A stretch of DNA of 64,000 bases, taken from the NCBI GenBank assembly GCA_023375785.1, contig SZWC01001177.1:129692-193691 (forward strand), written 5' to 3'. This DNA comes from Penium margaritaceum. Its lineage: Eukaryota > Streptophyta > Zygnematophyceae > Desmidiales > Peniaceae. Of this stretch, positions 44,641-56,137 are shown in pieces. Below the pieces are notes generated by a model. The model was not told the origin of the DNA. It did not search any database and saw only the letters and a list, made by a program, of their open reading frames with translations. A program made the position numbers and the translations under genes. Position 1 is the stretch's first letter. The number at the start of each line of letters is the position of its first letter.

Positions 44641-45989
44641 TTCTGTAACTTCAGTTATATCTATCCTCCAACACCAACCCACCTTCAGCACTTGAATGTT
44701 CTTCTCGAATTGTTTTCCTCTAGCTCTCCAAGAGAACTTATTGGCCATGGTCCTCCGAACCCTAATCCTCCCTTTGAAGCAGTATCCGTTGCTGCTAAGG
44801 GGTGAACTGGCACACCTTTATTTTTTCAGCTTACCAAAGCACAATGGAAGCATAACATTTTTTTCTCATCAATAGATGTCACTTTTTTCTCTCTCTCCCA
44901 TAAATGTGAGAATTTCTGCTTCCTTTATTCTATCTTGTAGGGAATATTGCTTTCAAGAACTTCATAGCATCTTCATAGTGATACACAAGCACCCTTTGGG
45001 TAACCTTCCAAACAATACTTAGCGGAAAATTGGATTTTTATCAAAATCAACAATCAACTAATTGGAATTCATCACAAGGAAAGGCGGTTCCTTCATGAAA
45101 ATGTCACCATTGGTGACATCATTATGTGACCGCCCTTGTCACACTCCATGTCACAACAACAAATTCTCTCTGAACTCACAGAAAATGTATCCCTCTCTTA
45201 GAGATGTATTCTTCCCGCAAGACCTTCCTGTTTTAATCTGCATCCCTACATCATCCTGTTTGTGGATCAACCTGGTCTTGCAAAACCCTCAACCAGCACA
45301 CTCTTTGGCTTCCCCTGTTGAATGATACTCCATTTATCACATCTTAATAGGATATACCTTGTCTCATTCTTCATCTCCCAATAATATTTCATGATTGGTC
45401 ATCCAGAACCTCATGCTATCCAAGCATATCAACATTCAGAAAAACTCCTGTCCCGAAATAAAATCACCCTCTTTTTTCCCAAATGGCAGAATCTCTCCAT
45501 GTTATTTGAAGGTAGATGAATCAGGAACTTCCTGAAACATAACTTAATTGGAGACCTATCCAGGCAAAATTTTATTTCCTCTTGTTAGACATTCATGCAA
45601 GAGATATTCAGAAAAAACATCCTGTTTGCTCCATCACCTTCACCCATTGTTCCCAAATCCTCCAACAAGGTTGAAGAACTTTCCCTTCCTCTACAGAGGA
45701 AGAAACAACTAAACATTTCTTCCTTCTTTGTCATTTTCTACATCTTATACAAAGATCATGCAGACCTTCTTCACTTGTAGTGTCCATAAAATCCATCCCA
45801 CAATCCCTAAGTCTCAAACAAGACTTGTAACCTCCCATCCATAACCCCAGACGTTCCGTGGAACCGGATTATTGTTTCCTTACTGAAGTGATGACTTGCA
45901 CTCCTCACCTCATAATGAGCAAAATCCTCTCATCAGGGGAATTGGTGGAGACCCACTCCTGGATTTTTACCATAAACTTAGCTGGAACT
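44641..45989. other. AT-rich unassigned DNA
   Basis: About 1.35 kb of AT-rich sequence with no frame I can assign. The minus strand at 45600-45900 has a Cys/Trp-containing stretch (LHDLCIRCRK, CWRIWEQWVK) faintly like the terminal zinc region of plant LINE reverse transcriptases, but it is too degraded to call. Confidence 0.5.
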
Positions 45990-46958
45990 TGTCGAAGATT
46001 TGCCCCTCTGCATGCCCAAGTACGGCGCCGGGAGGCACCGACGAGCCGCCACAGAGAGGAAATTTGTTGTTGTTGGATCTGGCGACTTGAGTCTTGCTCG
46101 GATCCTTAAATGCCCCTGAAGGTTTACAAGCCGCTGAATCTGGTGGAAGTTGTTTCACCGGAATTGGACAAGTAACGAGGGAGATATGGGCTTCCAAAGT
46201 TGGGGTGTGCGCGGCGGCTCTGGGAGCTGGTCGCGGTTTGACTGCCGGTGAATAATTGACCGGAACGAGTAACAAAATGTTATCTGGGGATTCTGCTCCG
46301 GAAGGCCTGCCAAGGCGTCCGGTGGATGATTCGCCGGATTTCAGTAGTGTAATTTTGTTATTGAGGGACTTAGCCAAAATCCTTGCTTGGTGTTCGAAAC
46401 TCAGTAGTACAGTTTGTTACTCAGGGACTTCGTCAAAATTCCGACTACACGTCCGCGAACAGGTTTCAAACCACATCAATCCCCATTACCAAACACGATG
46501 ATTAACTCATAGAAACAGATCCCAAAGGTGCGAGGGGCATCGCCACTGCGCGTAGGGACATCTGTGCATCCGGAATGACGTTTTGATGGGTCCTTGATGT
46601 GTGAGGGTGCCTCAGCAGGTGTCGTAGTGCGCCGCCGACTGAGAAGCTGATTTGGGGTGCTGCACTTTGGCTGACGTAGGGGGAGCTACGGTGATCTGAA
46701 TCGCGCATGGTTAAGTGTGTTGGAGAGCTCATAACTAGCCGGACAAATGTTCAGATCATGTTGATGTTCAAAAATGGATGCAAAATCATGTTATTCCCTT
46801 CACAAAAGTGACTTTCTTACAACCGTCTTCCACTCCCAGAAACACAGGGTGAGGCGACGAGAAGCTCACGCTTAGACTCCGAACCACCCGCACAAAAAGT
46901 AGCCATGAGCACAGAAGACCAGTTAGGCCACGTTAGAACTGCACCCCAGTTTCTGACA
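45990..46958 (+). mobile_element. Solo LTR, family B, with perfect target duplication
   Basis: 969 bp, TGTCGAAGATTT ... TTTCTGACA, flanked by GAACT at 45985-45989 and 46959-46963. It aligns along its length with the antisense copies at 7697-8667 and 32743-33729. No internal region is present, which is the product expected from LTR-LTR recombination. Moderately old. Confidence 0.9.
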
Positions 46959-47167
46959 GAACTTATGCCCCCCTGTCACCATTGCTCATAGGGCCGTCCC
47001 TGAGTCACGTCTGGTTGCCTCCCTCCCCTAAAATCTACCTGAATTTTCCAAAGCTCATGTTTTTCACTCGTTGTTTATCTGTAGCTGTTGTGCAACAAGG
47101 TCATATGCGTTCCCCAAAATCCAAATCCAGGTTATCTCCCCCCTCTCTCAATGTCTCCTCCAGAGTA

Positions 47168-47960
47168 TGTTGGTTCTAGTGGGTGTGGATGCAGCCTGAA
47201 GGATGCCTAGCTCTCACTGGTTCACGCTACCAAGGTTTGGGGCAGCCAATGGACACCAATGGTGAAGAGTGTGGAGAACAAGGATCACGGATATGAGTGG
47301 GCCGAACACGTCGCATTCAGTGGATCTGAACCAAAACACGTTTTTGTTAGTTAGCATAGTAAAATTACATCAGATCCTTATAGCCTGTGATCTAAGCTTT
47401 CCAGCACATCCAAGCACGCCCAAAATGGAGTAGTAGAGCCCCTGCTACGGCCGTCAAAGTAACCCTTGGTGGAGCCGCCCACCTGGCCTTGCACTCTAGG
47501 CGACGGGAGGCGCTTCGACGATGACCCGTCGAAGCGCCTTTCCATGCCCAGAAGTCAAGGAGAGGTTCATCCTGGTCAAGGAGGTCCTTATTGTTACCTC
47601 ATTCATTCCCCTGGTGCATTTGGAGCCCATTAGGAATGAACTCGGATCACTGGCGGTTGAATATCCCGCCACCCATGGCGGGTACCAGATTCCACCCGCC
47701 CAACACCCGATTTTCGGGCTAGGCTAACTTTCTGAATAATCACTCAAATTGAGCGATTCAAAGCTTGATCCTACATAGGAAAATCCAAGGAATCCAAATC
47801 TAAAGTCATATCAGATGTTCAACCACACCTGAGTGGTTGAAGCAGGGAGTACGATCGACGGAACTCATGGCAAGGGGCACACCTTGTCAAGAGAGTATGC
47901 ACCCTCGTCTTCCTCCATAACGTAGTGCGGTAGACTCAACTCATTTTTTGTGTGTTGCAG
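47168..47960 (-). repeat. LTR-like sequence, distant relative of the copia-2 LTR
   Basis: It starts TGTTGGTTC and shares scattered words in the same order as the copia-2 LTR (ACTGGTTCACRC, then TCCAGCACATCCAAGCACGCC against TCTAGAACACCAAAGCATGCC). The far edge is uncertain. It contains a 13-bp-arm stem-loop at 47508-47539 (arms AGGCGCTTCGACG and its complement, 6-nt loop). No coding is attached. Confidence 0.35.
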
Positions 47961-48420
47961 TGATCTCATGGAGCTTGAAACCTTCTATCCAGGAGGCTCC
48001 TCCTGTTCCGACCAAAAATGTGGCAAAAATGCTTCTCAAACTTTCAGGGCCAGTGGTCAACGTCCACATTCCCCCTGGGCTTCCACATGGCCGATTGCGA
48101 GGCGGGTGACTTTCCTTGCGCCTCATATAGGCTCTGCCTCCTCCTCCTCCTCCCCCCCCCCCCCCCCCCCCGCCCCCCGCCACCCCCTTCCCCTCCCTGG
48201 TTTCTATTACTCCCATTTCTCTGTTATCACTGGACACGTTATCCTCCCACTTCCTCCCTCCCAAACAAGGTGGTCCTCCTTGCCCTTTTCTACTGAATCC
48301 TCCCTTCCTCCCTGTCCCTCAACCCCCGTCTCCCCATTTTCCCACCCCTCCCTCCCCGTCTACTTCTCATGCAATACAAAATCATAACGGTGTACATCAC
48401 TGAAGGAATTTTCTAAGAAA
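47961..48420 (+). repeat. Pyrimidine-rich stretch with (CCT)n and poly-C
   Basis: CCT triplets at about 48137-48152 run into a 20-nt C run (48152-48171) and further C-rich DNA to 48350. It is low-complexity, with no supportable gene; proline-rich frames here are artefacts of composition. Confidence 0.8.
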
Positions 48421-48656
48421 CTTCAAAGAAATGTAGTGGAAGGTTAGGCACGACACCCATCCAACACAGCTTCAAGATTTTAGACATTACAAAAGGTTCA
48501 TGGAACTTTTTTATGTGAAAATTTACTGTGCGATACATTATAAAAACTATAATACATTTAAAGGGGAAGAGTTATTTCTGCTATTTTGAATCATAGAATT
48601 CACTCTTTTATTGTGCGCATCAGAAAGGTGAAAGAATACAAAGATGTCAAAAAGGA

Positions 48657-49112
48657 ATGAAGATGTGTCTTAGATGTTCCTCACAGGACCCCTTGCAAGT
48701 TCAAAAAAACATTGGCCATCTATTCAAAGTCAAAAAAAAAAATGTCATTTTTTTATGCAAAGAAAGTTTCATGGTCTTTTATCATTTACACAACGAAAGT
48801 TCTGAAATGAAATTCTTGGTATTTTGGTCGAACCTTCACAAAACAAGGCACGTTTTGTGCCCAATGATGGAAATGATCCTTTGCAGTGTTTCAACAAATT
48901 CACAAATGTATCAAAAAGCAGTAAAAATGATACCTGACTCCATCCAGAGTGTTGTGATATTGAGCTTTTTGGAGAATCTGAATGTCAGTCAGGTTTTTGG
49001 AGTGTCCATTCACACTAATGATATCTTGAAGATTCTTTCTGATGATGCAAGAATCTTGGCAGCATTACGTCCTTGGGTATCATTTATTCACAAAACAATT
49101 ATGCTACCATAA
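48657..49112 (+). CDS. Unrecognised 151-aa ORF in AT-rich island
   Basis: ATG at 48657, stop at 49110-49112. I do not recognise the protein. It is rich in Lys, Ile, Leu, Val and Ser, with alternating hydrophobic stretches (NVIFLCKESFMVFYHL, MKFLVFWSNL, SVVILSFLENLNVSQVFG) and the motif HTNDILKILSDDARIL near the end. No signal peptide, membrane segment or zinc motif is clear. Low local GC, and protein-level duplication downstream at 49570-50180, suggest former coding DNA from a source other than the LTR elements (a transferred or viral-type fragment, or an unclassified transposon gene), but chance is possible. No neighbours point to a function. Confidence 0.35.
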   Translation: MKMCLRCSSQDPLQVQKNIGHLFKVKKKNVIFLCKESFMVFYHLHNESSEMKFLVFWSNLHKTRHVLCPMMEMILCSVSTNSQMYQKAVKMIPDSIQSVVILSFLENLNVSQVFGVSIHTNDILKILSDDARILAALRPWVSFIHKTIMLP

Positions 49113-49380
49113 TCCTCACTTTAATTTTTAGATATTGAAAAAATCACCAATTCCTTCAGGAAACTAGTCTAGGTCATAGATATGCTGAAATTGATGGAAA
49201 CAACATGTCTCAAATGGCAATTCACAGATGAAGTTGTTAGAGAGAGTTTGGAAGAATGAAATGGGACCCTCAATGTGCACTTCTATTCTTGTTTCATTTC
49301 CAACTAGATATACACGAGGATATAAAGCCAACCTTTTGGGGGCGAGGGGAGAGGGGGAAGGGAGGAGGAGGGGGGGTGGT

Positions 49381-49381
<1 letters not shown>

Positions 49382-49453
<72 letters not shown>
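49382..49453 (+). repeat. 72-nt poly-G run
   Basis: An uninterrupted run of 72 G preceded by a G/A-rich ramp (49340-49381). It could fold into G-quadruplexes, or it could be a sequencing artefact. The Gly-rich and Pro-rich frames through it are not genes. Confidence 0.95.
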
Positions 49454-49454
<1 letters not shown>

Positions 49455-50346
49455 GATGGACATTGATTCTCGCACACATGGGGATACTGCCACATGTTTC
49501 TTGAAAGGTGTTGTTTAGTAGTCACACACTTGGAAATCATAAATTTCATGTCTGGATTTGCATCAAGTTTTTCATGTAATCTTAGAGATTTTTTTACCGA
49601 TGATGCAGTTGCATTGATGGCCAAAGAAGCACCTGAAAAAAAATTGACGTTGTTCACAAGTGCAAAATTCTCCTCGCTCTCTCATGCTTCACAACATTCA
49701 CTGTCTCATACACTTGCCACATACACTTTCCTTTTTGGAAGAGGGAGGAGGGGGTCAGGCAAGGGCCAATAATGATTGGAACCCCCCTTCCCCCGAAAGG
49801 CTGAAAATGTGTAGCATGAGTGAAGTAGGGAATTCATGTGTAGGGACTGATGAAAATCATTGTACACTCATGGAGGTGTGTGTACGAGATACACCTCGAA
49901 ATAGAATCCCTATATACAATTAGAGTGGATGTCATTTTCTATTTGCACACATCTGAATCACAACCAGAAAATCTGATTTTTGAGTGAAATGTGATGGGTT
50001 TTGACCATCCATGCCATTGCATTGCTGGACAAAGCATCGTCACACATGCATTTCACATTTTTCACCAGTTTACAACTTCATTCCTTTTCGCATACTTCAC
50101 AAATTTCACCCACAGGCTCATCCATAACACTTTCCATTCTGGGAGGAGGAGGTGTAGGGATTGGGGAAAATGTGCATCTGATAGCAATTACCCCTTGTAA
50201 AAAACTAATGGATGTAGAGTTTACATCCTCTGCTTGGATTGAAAGTCTTTTAGGCTCACATACTTTAGGCTATGATAAAAAAAAATTGCACTCTCATAAT
50301 CCATACTGTCACAGAAATTTCCTGTCTATTCAAAGGTTCATATACA

Positions 50347-50940
50347 TGTTAATCTTTATGTACATATTTCTCCCTCCTTGTGTGAACCTGAGTGTACAGG
50401 GCATGCTGATCAAGAGAATGGAGGCAACGCACACAGAGTTTCTACTCCACGTTGGACCTACACTCTAATTTATCATGGGGCACTCATGCACTTGTCTCCC
50501 CTCGGGCAGCACTGCCCCAGCTCCATCACCTCTCATGTAGCCTCTTGTTACTTTGCTTTTTGAGACCTACACGTGTCTCCCTCTTGAATTGTGACCAATA
50601 CTGCAAGTAGGCGTTGGAAACCTAGATGTGTCCTAGATTAGTTTGTGACATGGTCCTGCTTTGATGCCAATGGCATGGTGCGGCCTAGTGGGCTGTTTTT
50701 TGGATTTTGAGGGTCTTTTGTCCTTGCTCAAGGTGGATGGGCTGGCGAGATTTGGTCACCGACCGACGGGTGAGCCTCGAGCAGCGAGACTCACCAGCTT
50801 AAGCTATTCCTTGCGACTGCTCAACACTTAGGTTTCTTTCTGCTTGAACATCCATGGCTGAAGTGACTTGCACTTCAGTTACTCTCTACTTCACCAAATG
50901 GGGTGATACAAGTCCCATTGTAATTGAAGGAGTCTTCTCA
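50347..50940 (+). repeat. 5' LTR of copia-4, copy 3
   Basis: 594 bp. The conserved part GCAGGGCATGCTGA / ACAGGGCATGCTGA is shared with 1718-2294 (-), and with more change with 44029 onward. It is followed directly by the initiator tRNA-Met primer site. Confidence 0.85.
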
Positions 50941-52899
50941 TGGTATCAGAGCTACTTTTGGGGCATGGAAATGACGCATAGATGCGGCGCTGAGAAAAAA
51001 AGGCGGCGGCCAAGCCACATACGGACGTAGATCCGCGTGGCTGCTGCAAAAGCAGGCCACGCGCACTCCTTGGATGCGGTAAAGACCCTCTCCTAGGCCG
51101 TGCGTAGATAGCAGGGAAGGCAGAAGACAAGGAGAAGTCCATAGCAGTGGGAGAGGCAAGGGAAGGGAGAGCCAAAGTGCCATTTGCACCTTTCAGAAGT
51201 GACGGCGGTTTCCCATACCCCAAAACTTGAGCTTGCAGGTTCTAAGTGAACTTCCCAAGGCAAGAAAAGGCATTTTCTACAAGCTCAGGGAACGCAACAA
51301 ACAACTGGGCCCAAAGTGGGCCCGGGGAGTTACTGCCAAATTCTAGTTTGGCTGCAAGGAGGAGGCTCAGGGCTCACACCACCTCCCTAGGACTTCCATA
51401 ACGTGCAGGAGTGATGAGCCAGGAAGCATCAACCCTGAGAGAGCCCGGCGCAGGGGCTGGTGGTGGTCCCTCCACTAGAGTTGGCGCCGGCAGTAGTGGA
51501 GGAGCCGGAGCTACCAAACTGATGTAGGAGGATCACGTTAACATCTTGTCCCACAATGACATAACGATGGCCGCATTGGGATCAAGAGACTTCCTTGCTT
51601 GGAAGGATTTCTTCTTTGCATGGACAGTGGAGCATGGATTAGAGGAGCTGCATCAACTCCCGTCCACCGACACAACCAAGGATGGGGTCCTGCTTTGCTT
51701 TAATTCTTTGGCCAGGGAACTCCCTGACAACCTGGTAAGGGGTGATATAGTAGGGTAGGACGCCCTCACTCATTGCCCACATGCGGAAGCGATGTTCCTA
51801 GGCTTTGTAATCATCCCCCGCCCAGTAGGTGGGGGGTTCCAACTCAAACCACTTGGGCGGCCGGGCCGTCGGCAGGGCGACGGCTTGTGCCACTGCAGGC
51901 CCCGGCATGGAGGATGCAACTCCCCTGCCCATGCGAGCCCGCAGAGCCTGCTCCTTAAAGCTTACTGGCAGGCGTGAGGGACCCTGGCCGGAGTGCTGCG
52001 AGCACTCCGGCCAGTGCCCACTCCTTGTACCGTGTACACTGTGCTTGCTAGGGTGGTAGGGCTAGGAGGCTGCAAGTCCCAGTTGAGAGACGACCCCTCA
52101 TCAATAACCCCAGCACTACCTCCCCCGCCGTATGTGCCAGAGGTTGCAATGCTGTTGGCCGCTCTCGGCATGGCTGCTGCCTGCCGCTCTGCCAAAACAA
52201 AACTTCAGCAGAGTTCCCCCTGTCCCAGTGGGCATGGAAAAAATAGAAGGGGTCGCCTTTGTCGATCGGTGATGCCGCTGACCTGTCCCAACTCCCAAAC
52301 CCACACCAGGACCAAGGAGGGGAGCCCAGCCAGAGGATAGAGGGGTCTTCAAGAAGAAACCCAAGAGAAGGGTGAGGTGGCCGGAGGTGCCGGTGATGTT
52401 GCCGATGCTGCCACCGGTACTGCTGCGGTTGGTGAAATGGTAAGGAGGGATGTCACTCCCCACTTTGAGTGGGCGGGAAGAACGTTTCCAACAGAGAATG
52501 TGACTCCAGTTCTCAAGGAAATGAGAAGCACAGAAGATATGGTGCTTCAGCCAAAAATTTGGCTAGATGATGACAGTGTAGATGATGACATCATCATGAT
52601 GATGTCAGCAGAATGGTTGTCCGATAGTTGCAGCAATGATGCGTGCAGACATGGCAAGTTTAATGGTTGTGGTATCAGGCTCAACAAACTGAAACAAATG
52701 CAAAGACGTCACTCTTTTCTTTCCAGCCCGAATTTCATAAATTGGCCAGATCTGCATGCATGATGGCTTGTGCTGGAGGCTACAGATCATCGAACAAAGT
52801 GCAACTGGTGGCGTTAGAAATCTGGGATCCTGAGCTTTCTAACATGTGCTCACTTGCAAGAAACGGCAGCAGATTGAAGCCTTTCTACTCTCTCAAATG
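50347..52899 (+). mobile_element. Ty1/copia remnant (copia-4, copy 3): 5' LTR, primer site, gag-like region
   Basis: 5' LTR 50347-50940 (TGTTAATC ... TCTTCTCA), primer site TGGTATCAGAGC at 50941-50952, a leader, and from about 51420 gag-like sequence (NDITMAALGSRDFLAWKDFF, VEHGLEELHQLP). 51770-52660 is Pro/Ala-rich and then acidic, and its assignment to gag is uncertain. The plus-strand element is lost near 52900, where an antisense family-D leader begins. No integrase or RT seen. Old, several breaks. Confidence 0.7.
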
Positions 52900-52977
52900 C
52901 AGGTAGGCGGCGGACGCGACCCTGCTTCCGTCTTCCACGCAGCTTCACAGGCAACGCAGGGGAACCTCTTGCCACTA

Positions 52978-52980
<3 letters not shown>

Positions 52981-53012
<32 letters not shown>
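52981..53012 (+). repeat. (TGC)n microsatellite
   Basis: About ten near-perfect TGC units in the antisense family-D leader. Confidence 0.9.
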
Positions 53013-53288
53013 ACAGCAGCGGAAAACTTTGCCAGGGGTGAGGAAGTGTACCAGGAATGGCAGCGGCGGCGGTAACTCTCACTGCTGCTGCTGCAGCTGC
53101 TTCTCTGATGCAAAGCTAGCAAGGGGTGCCTCGCTGCTCTGACACCATGTTGACATGCACACAATCTTGCTACTCAGAAACCAACTGCAAGTGTCTCCCT
53201 AGAAAAACGCATCAGCGCGTCTGAATTGCGAACAATGCAATGAGATAGAATTGAGCCCTACAAAGCGCAAGTAGCGTACAAGGGCAGT

Positions 53289-53342
53289 CACACAAACACA
53301 CACACACACATACACGCACGCGCACGCATGCACCCACGCACG

Positions 53343-53378
<36 letters not shown>
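53289..53378 (+). repeat. (CA)n microsatellite
   Basis: 90 bp of CA repeat with a CGCA-interrupted centre (53314-53347) and a pure (CA)14-like end. The Cys/Val-rich frame on the minus strand is a composition artefact. Confidence 0.95.
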
Positions 53379-53379
<1 letters not shown>

Positions 53380-53700
53380 CCCCCGCAGTTGCAATTATTC
53401 AAGCAGGCAAAAACATGGCAGAAACCATGTTTTAGCCCATAACTCCTTGCAGACATGTGAGAACGCCAAGCCGTCAGAACCAGAACAACCATGGCAAAGA
53501 GAGCTATGGAACAGTACGCTGCATGCCTACACCCAATCTCACAGCAAGTCTGAATGAAGAGAGACACGTGCTCCCCCAGTTTTCTGCAGCCGCAGTCGTG
53601 TCAGGGTCCTGCATGTGGATGGACATGAGCCGAGAGATCACCATAAACCGTGAACAACGTGTACAACAGTTTCATTCATTTTTATGAATAAGTGGCCCTC

Positions 53701-54009
53701 ATATTCTTTTTCTGCGTAAGATGAGTAACTTGTACATCAGTTATAAAACTAGCGTGGTGTAAGGCTAGAACCCCCCAAATTTTCCCTTCAATTACATTTC
53801 AAGCTGATTGAAGTGTGCCCTTGTCATTTATGATAATCCGGATGGAATGATATGGTTGTTTCCTGTATGAATTCCATTCAACCTGGTCGCATTAGTTTAT
53901 TTGTGCCCTATTCATGAAGCAAATGCAGTTTTAGGAGGCATAAAGCAGATAATAACCAAAAAAATTGTCACATTTCAGACATATGACTTCATGACGATAT
54001 GGATGTTGG
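53701..54009. other. No recognisable feature
   Basis: About 310 bp of AT-rich sequence between the antisense family-D LTR and the G2 gypsy LTR. It may include the unresolved outer edge of the family-D LTR. Confidence 0.5.
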
Positions 54010-54558
54010 TGTTACGAACCAGATGTACACGAGTCCCTATTCTTTCCAAGTGGGAATTTCCATTGTTACACAAACAGCCCATTGCATCGCTAAGACCACG
54101 ACATTCTCTCCAACGGTCAACGGCAAACTGGCCAACTGTCCCACCCCCAGTGGATATTCCCAAACCTTCCGACAGCTTCGACCACTCTCACGAACCTATG
54201 AACAGAAGTATCACGACCTTTTGGTTGACATCTCAACGCACCAAGACGTGTCCGGATTCATAAAGATGCATCTCGGATCATCACCGTCAATTCTTAAAGA
54301 CCCTTGAATTCTTGGCAGACCTTCTCGAATCCGACCACTCACGACGCGACTCCGCACGCAACCCTCGACGATTGACCCAACGACCCCGACTAGGCTTCAT
54401 TCTTAACTCGACACTTACATACATATGCTTGATCATTTTGACACTTGTCATCGAAGTACACTTATCGCTAATCATGAATTTCTCGTGTCCCAAATTCTGG
54501 ATCATGTTTTGCCTCGCAACTTTGACCTGTTCACCATCTACGCTCCGTTTGGCATAAC
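54010..54558 (+). repeat. 5' LTR of G2 (approximate)
   Basis: Defined by a gypsy-like TGTTACGAACC start and a CATAACA end followed at the usual distance by a primer-site remnant (TATCAGAGCG). No second copy is in the window, so the start is tentative. Confidence 0.5.
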
Positions 54559-54737
54559 ACTTCGTATCAGAGCGCAGCGGTGCTGGAAAGCCATGTGACT
54601 AACTTACCCATACCGAGGACTACCTCACACAAGCGTCAGCACAAGAGTCAGCACAACTCGCACGTCAAGACTTTGCAGACTTTGCGACTACGACGTGAGG
54701 CAAGCGAGTACAACCAACAACCAGAAGTGGGTCTTCC

Positions 54738-55960
54738 GTGAAAACTTCGGCGATGGAGGAGCAGAACGTGCCGATGCATGCAAATCATGAAGCAGCAGCG
54801 AATGATGGCGTGGCAGGCTATACAACAGCTAAAATAACCCCTACGGCTTCGACGACCAATCCGGTCGCGGACCCAAAGGCGACACACCAGCCGCCCCTAC
54901 GAACAGCCTCAATGACAACAGCAAGGACGAAAGGCGGCACTAGTCGAGAGGCACGGGTGAGCGAAGAACTGGCAAACCAATTCTCCGCACCCGAGGGAAT
55001 CAAAAACCACCTACTCCAACAATTCAATGCCGCGATGGAGGCTCTTTGCAACGCAAGTAAGCGTGAAGTGGTACTCATTGAAAGAAGTTTCCAACTCTCG
55101 AGCAAACCCAAACTTTCCTGGCTCCACCAAATCCGTTCCATCCTGCAGACTCAAAACGACCGACGGTTTGGATGTGGCTGACAATTTTGGAGGTGTACTT
55201 CACCGCTGCTAGATCAATCAAAAGAAAATTGACCTTGTGGCCCTGATTTTGTGTGGTACGGAGTTAAGTTGGTGCTCCAATTCAAACACCATCCAAGGGC
55301 AGCAAGGGACCGGCAGAGCCTCATCAACGGCCAACGGCACCCGTCTCATAATCGCCGACTGCAAGCGTTCTACCCTTGGAGCATATCAACCCACGGTGGC
55401 AAGACGCGTTGATGCCACCAACCAACTAGAATGAGTTCTTGCACCCGATGCTCGCACGCTTTGGATGACTGAACGAGAAGTCTGACGCATGGTACAAGAT
55501 CGAGCGTTTATGTCAGTAGTCCAGCATGGCGAAGTACACGTGGAGATTCCGCGAGATCATCACCGGACCTCACATCGCCTCCACTGAACTTTATTTTCAC
55601 TACAACAACGGCCTCAAGGGAGAGCAATCACTATTTTTGGCATCCGGTGAGCAATCACTATTTTTGGCATTGAAAATGACTTGCCGCAGATGATAGCAAC
55701 AGCATAAAGGATCGACAGAGCCGAATACAACGCTTGGATCCAGGAATCCTACCACTGGCAACCTCCTAACCACAGTAACCATAGATACAGAAAAAACCAG
55801 TCAGCAGACTCCCTGACTCCAATGGAAGTGGACACCGTCCAGCGGAGATATGCGTGAACCTACTAGAGCTGCGGAAAAGTCAGGCACATTGCTCACAACT
55901 GTTGGAGCAAGAATCAGGCCAAAAAGGGGGGGAAGTCGTAGAAAAACGAGTCTGGCAATG
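54738..55960 (+). pseudogene. G2 gypsy gag remnant
   Basis: N-terminal part (MKTSAMEEQNVPMHAN; EELANQFSAPEGI; QQFNAAMEALCNASKREV), a capsid block (RFREIITGPHIASTELYFHY) at about 55530-55610, and a CCHC-like knuckle (CGKVRHIAHNC) at about 55870-55905 before the protease. Several breaks. Confidence 0.7.
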
Positions 55961-56137
55961 GCAAAGGGCAGAAGTAAAAGGCGCAACTCTTGTCTGTGAG
56001 GAAGGGGGGAAGGCGCAACTCTTGTCTGTGAGGAGCGATCCGCGCCGAACAATCGTCCATCTTAATGGCCTACATCACCGCAAAGGAATTCTGACATCGC
56101 AAAATTTGATGAGGGGTACGAGGACGACCAACCCGCG

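Larger units (their letters stand above)
48421..50346 (+). other. AT-rich island with unrecognised coding-like segments
   Basis: About 1.9 kb clearly richer in A/T than its surroundings and lacking LTR-element motifs. It holds one unrecognised ORF (48657-49112), a 72-nt poly-G, and two diverged direct copies of a segment (about 49570-49770 and 49980-50180, offset 408). They also resemble each other as protein: AVALMAKEA with LTLFTSAKFSSLSHAS against AIALLDKAS with FTFFTSLQLHSFSHTS. It ends at the copia-4 LTR at 50347. Confidence 0.5.
52900..53700 (-). mobile_element. Family-D LTR element 5' end, antisense
   Basis: On the minus strand an LTR ends TCAACA at 53148, followed by primer-site-like TGGTGTCAGAGC (53147-53136) and a leader with AGC triplets running to about 52900. 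The leader word AGCAGTGAGAGT and CATTCCTGG match the leader at 42105-42135. The LTR body (53148 to about 53700, outer edge unsure) contains a (CA)n tract. No coding part seen. Confidence 0.5.

Noticed and set aside
45600-45900. LINE reverse-transcriptase zinc region on the minus strand
   Set aside because: There are only two Cys-rich words and a Trp-rich word in broken frames, with no RT palm motif nearby. Too weak to annotate.
49164-49657. Poly-proline and poly-glycine frames
   Set aside because: They are translations of the 72-nt poly-G run and carry no domain.
53199-53567. Cys/Val-rich minus-strand frame
   Set aside because: It comes from the (CA)n microsatellite at 53289-53378.
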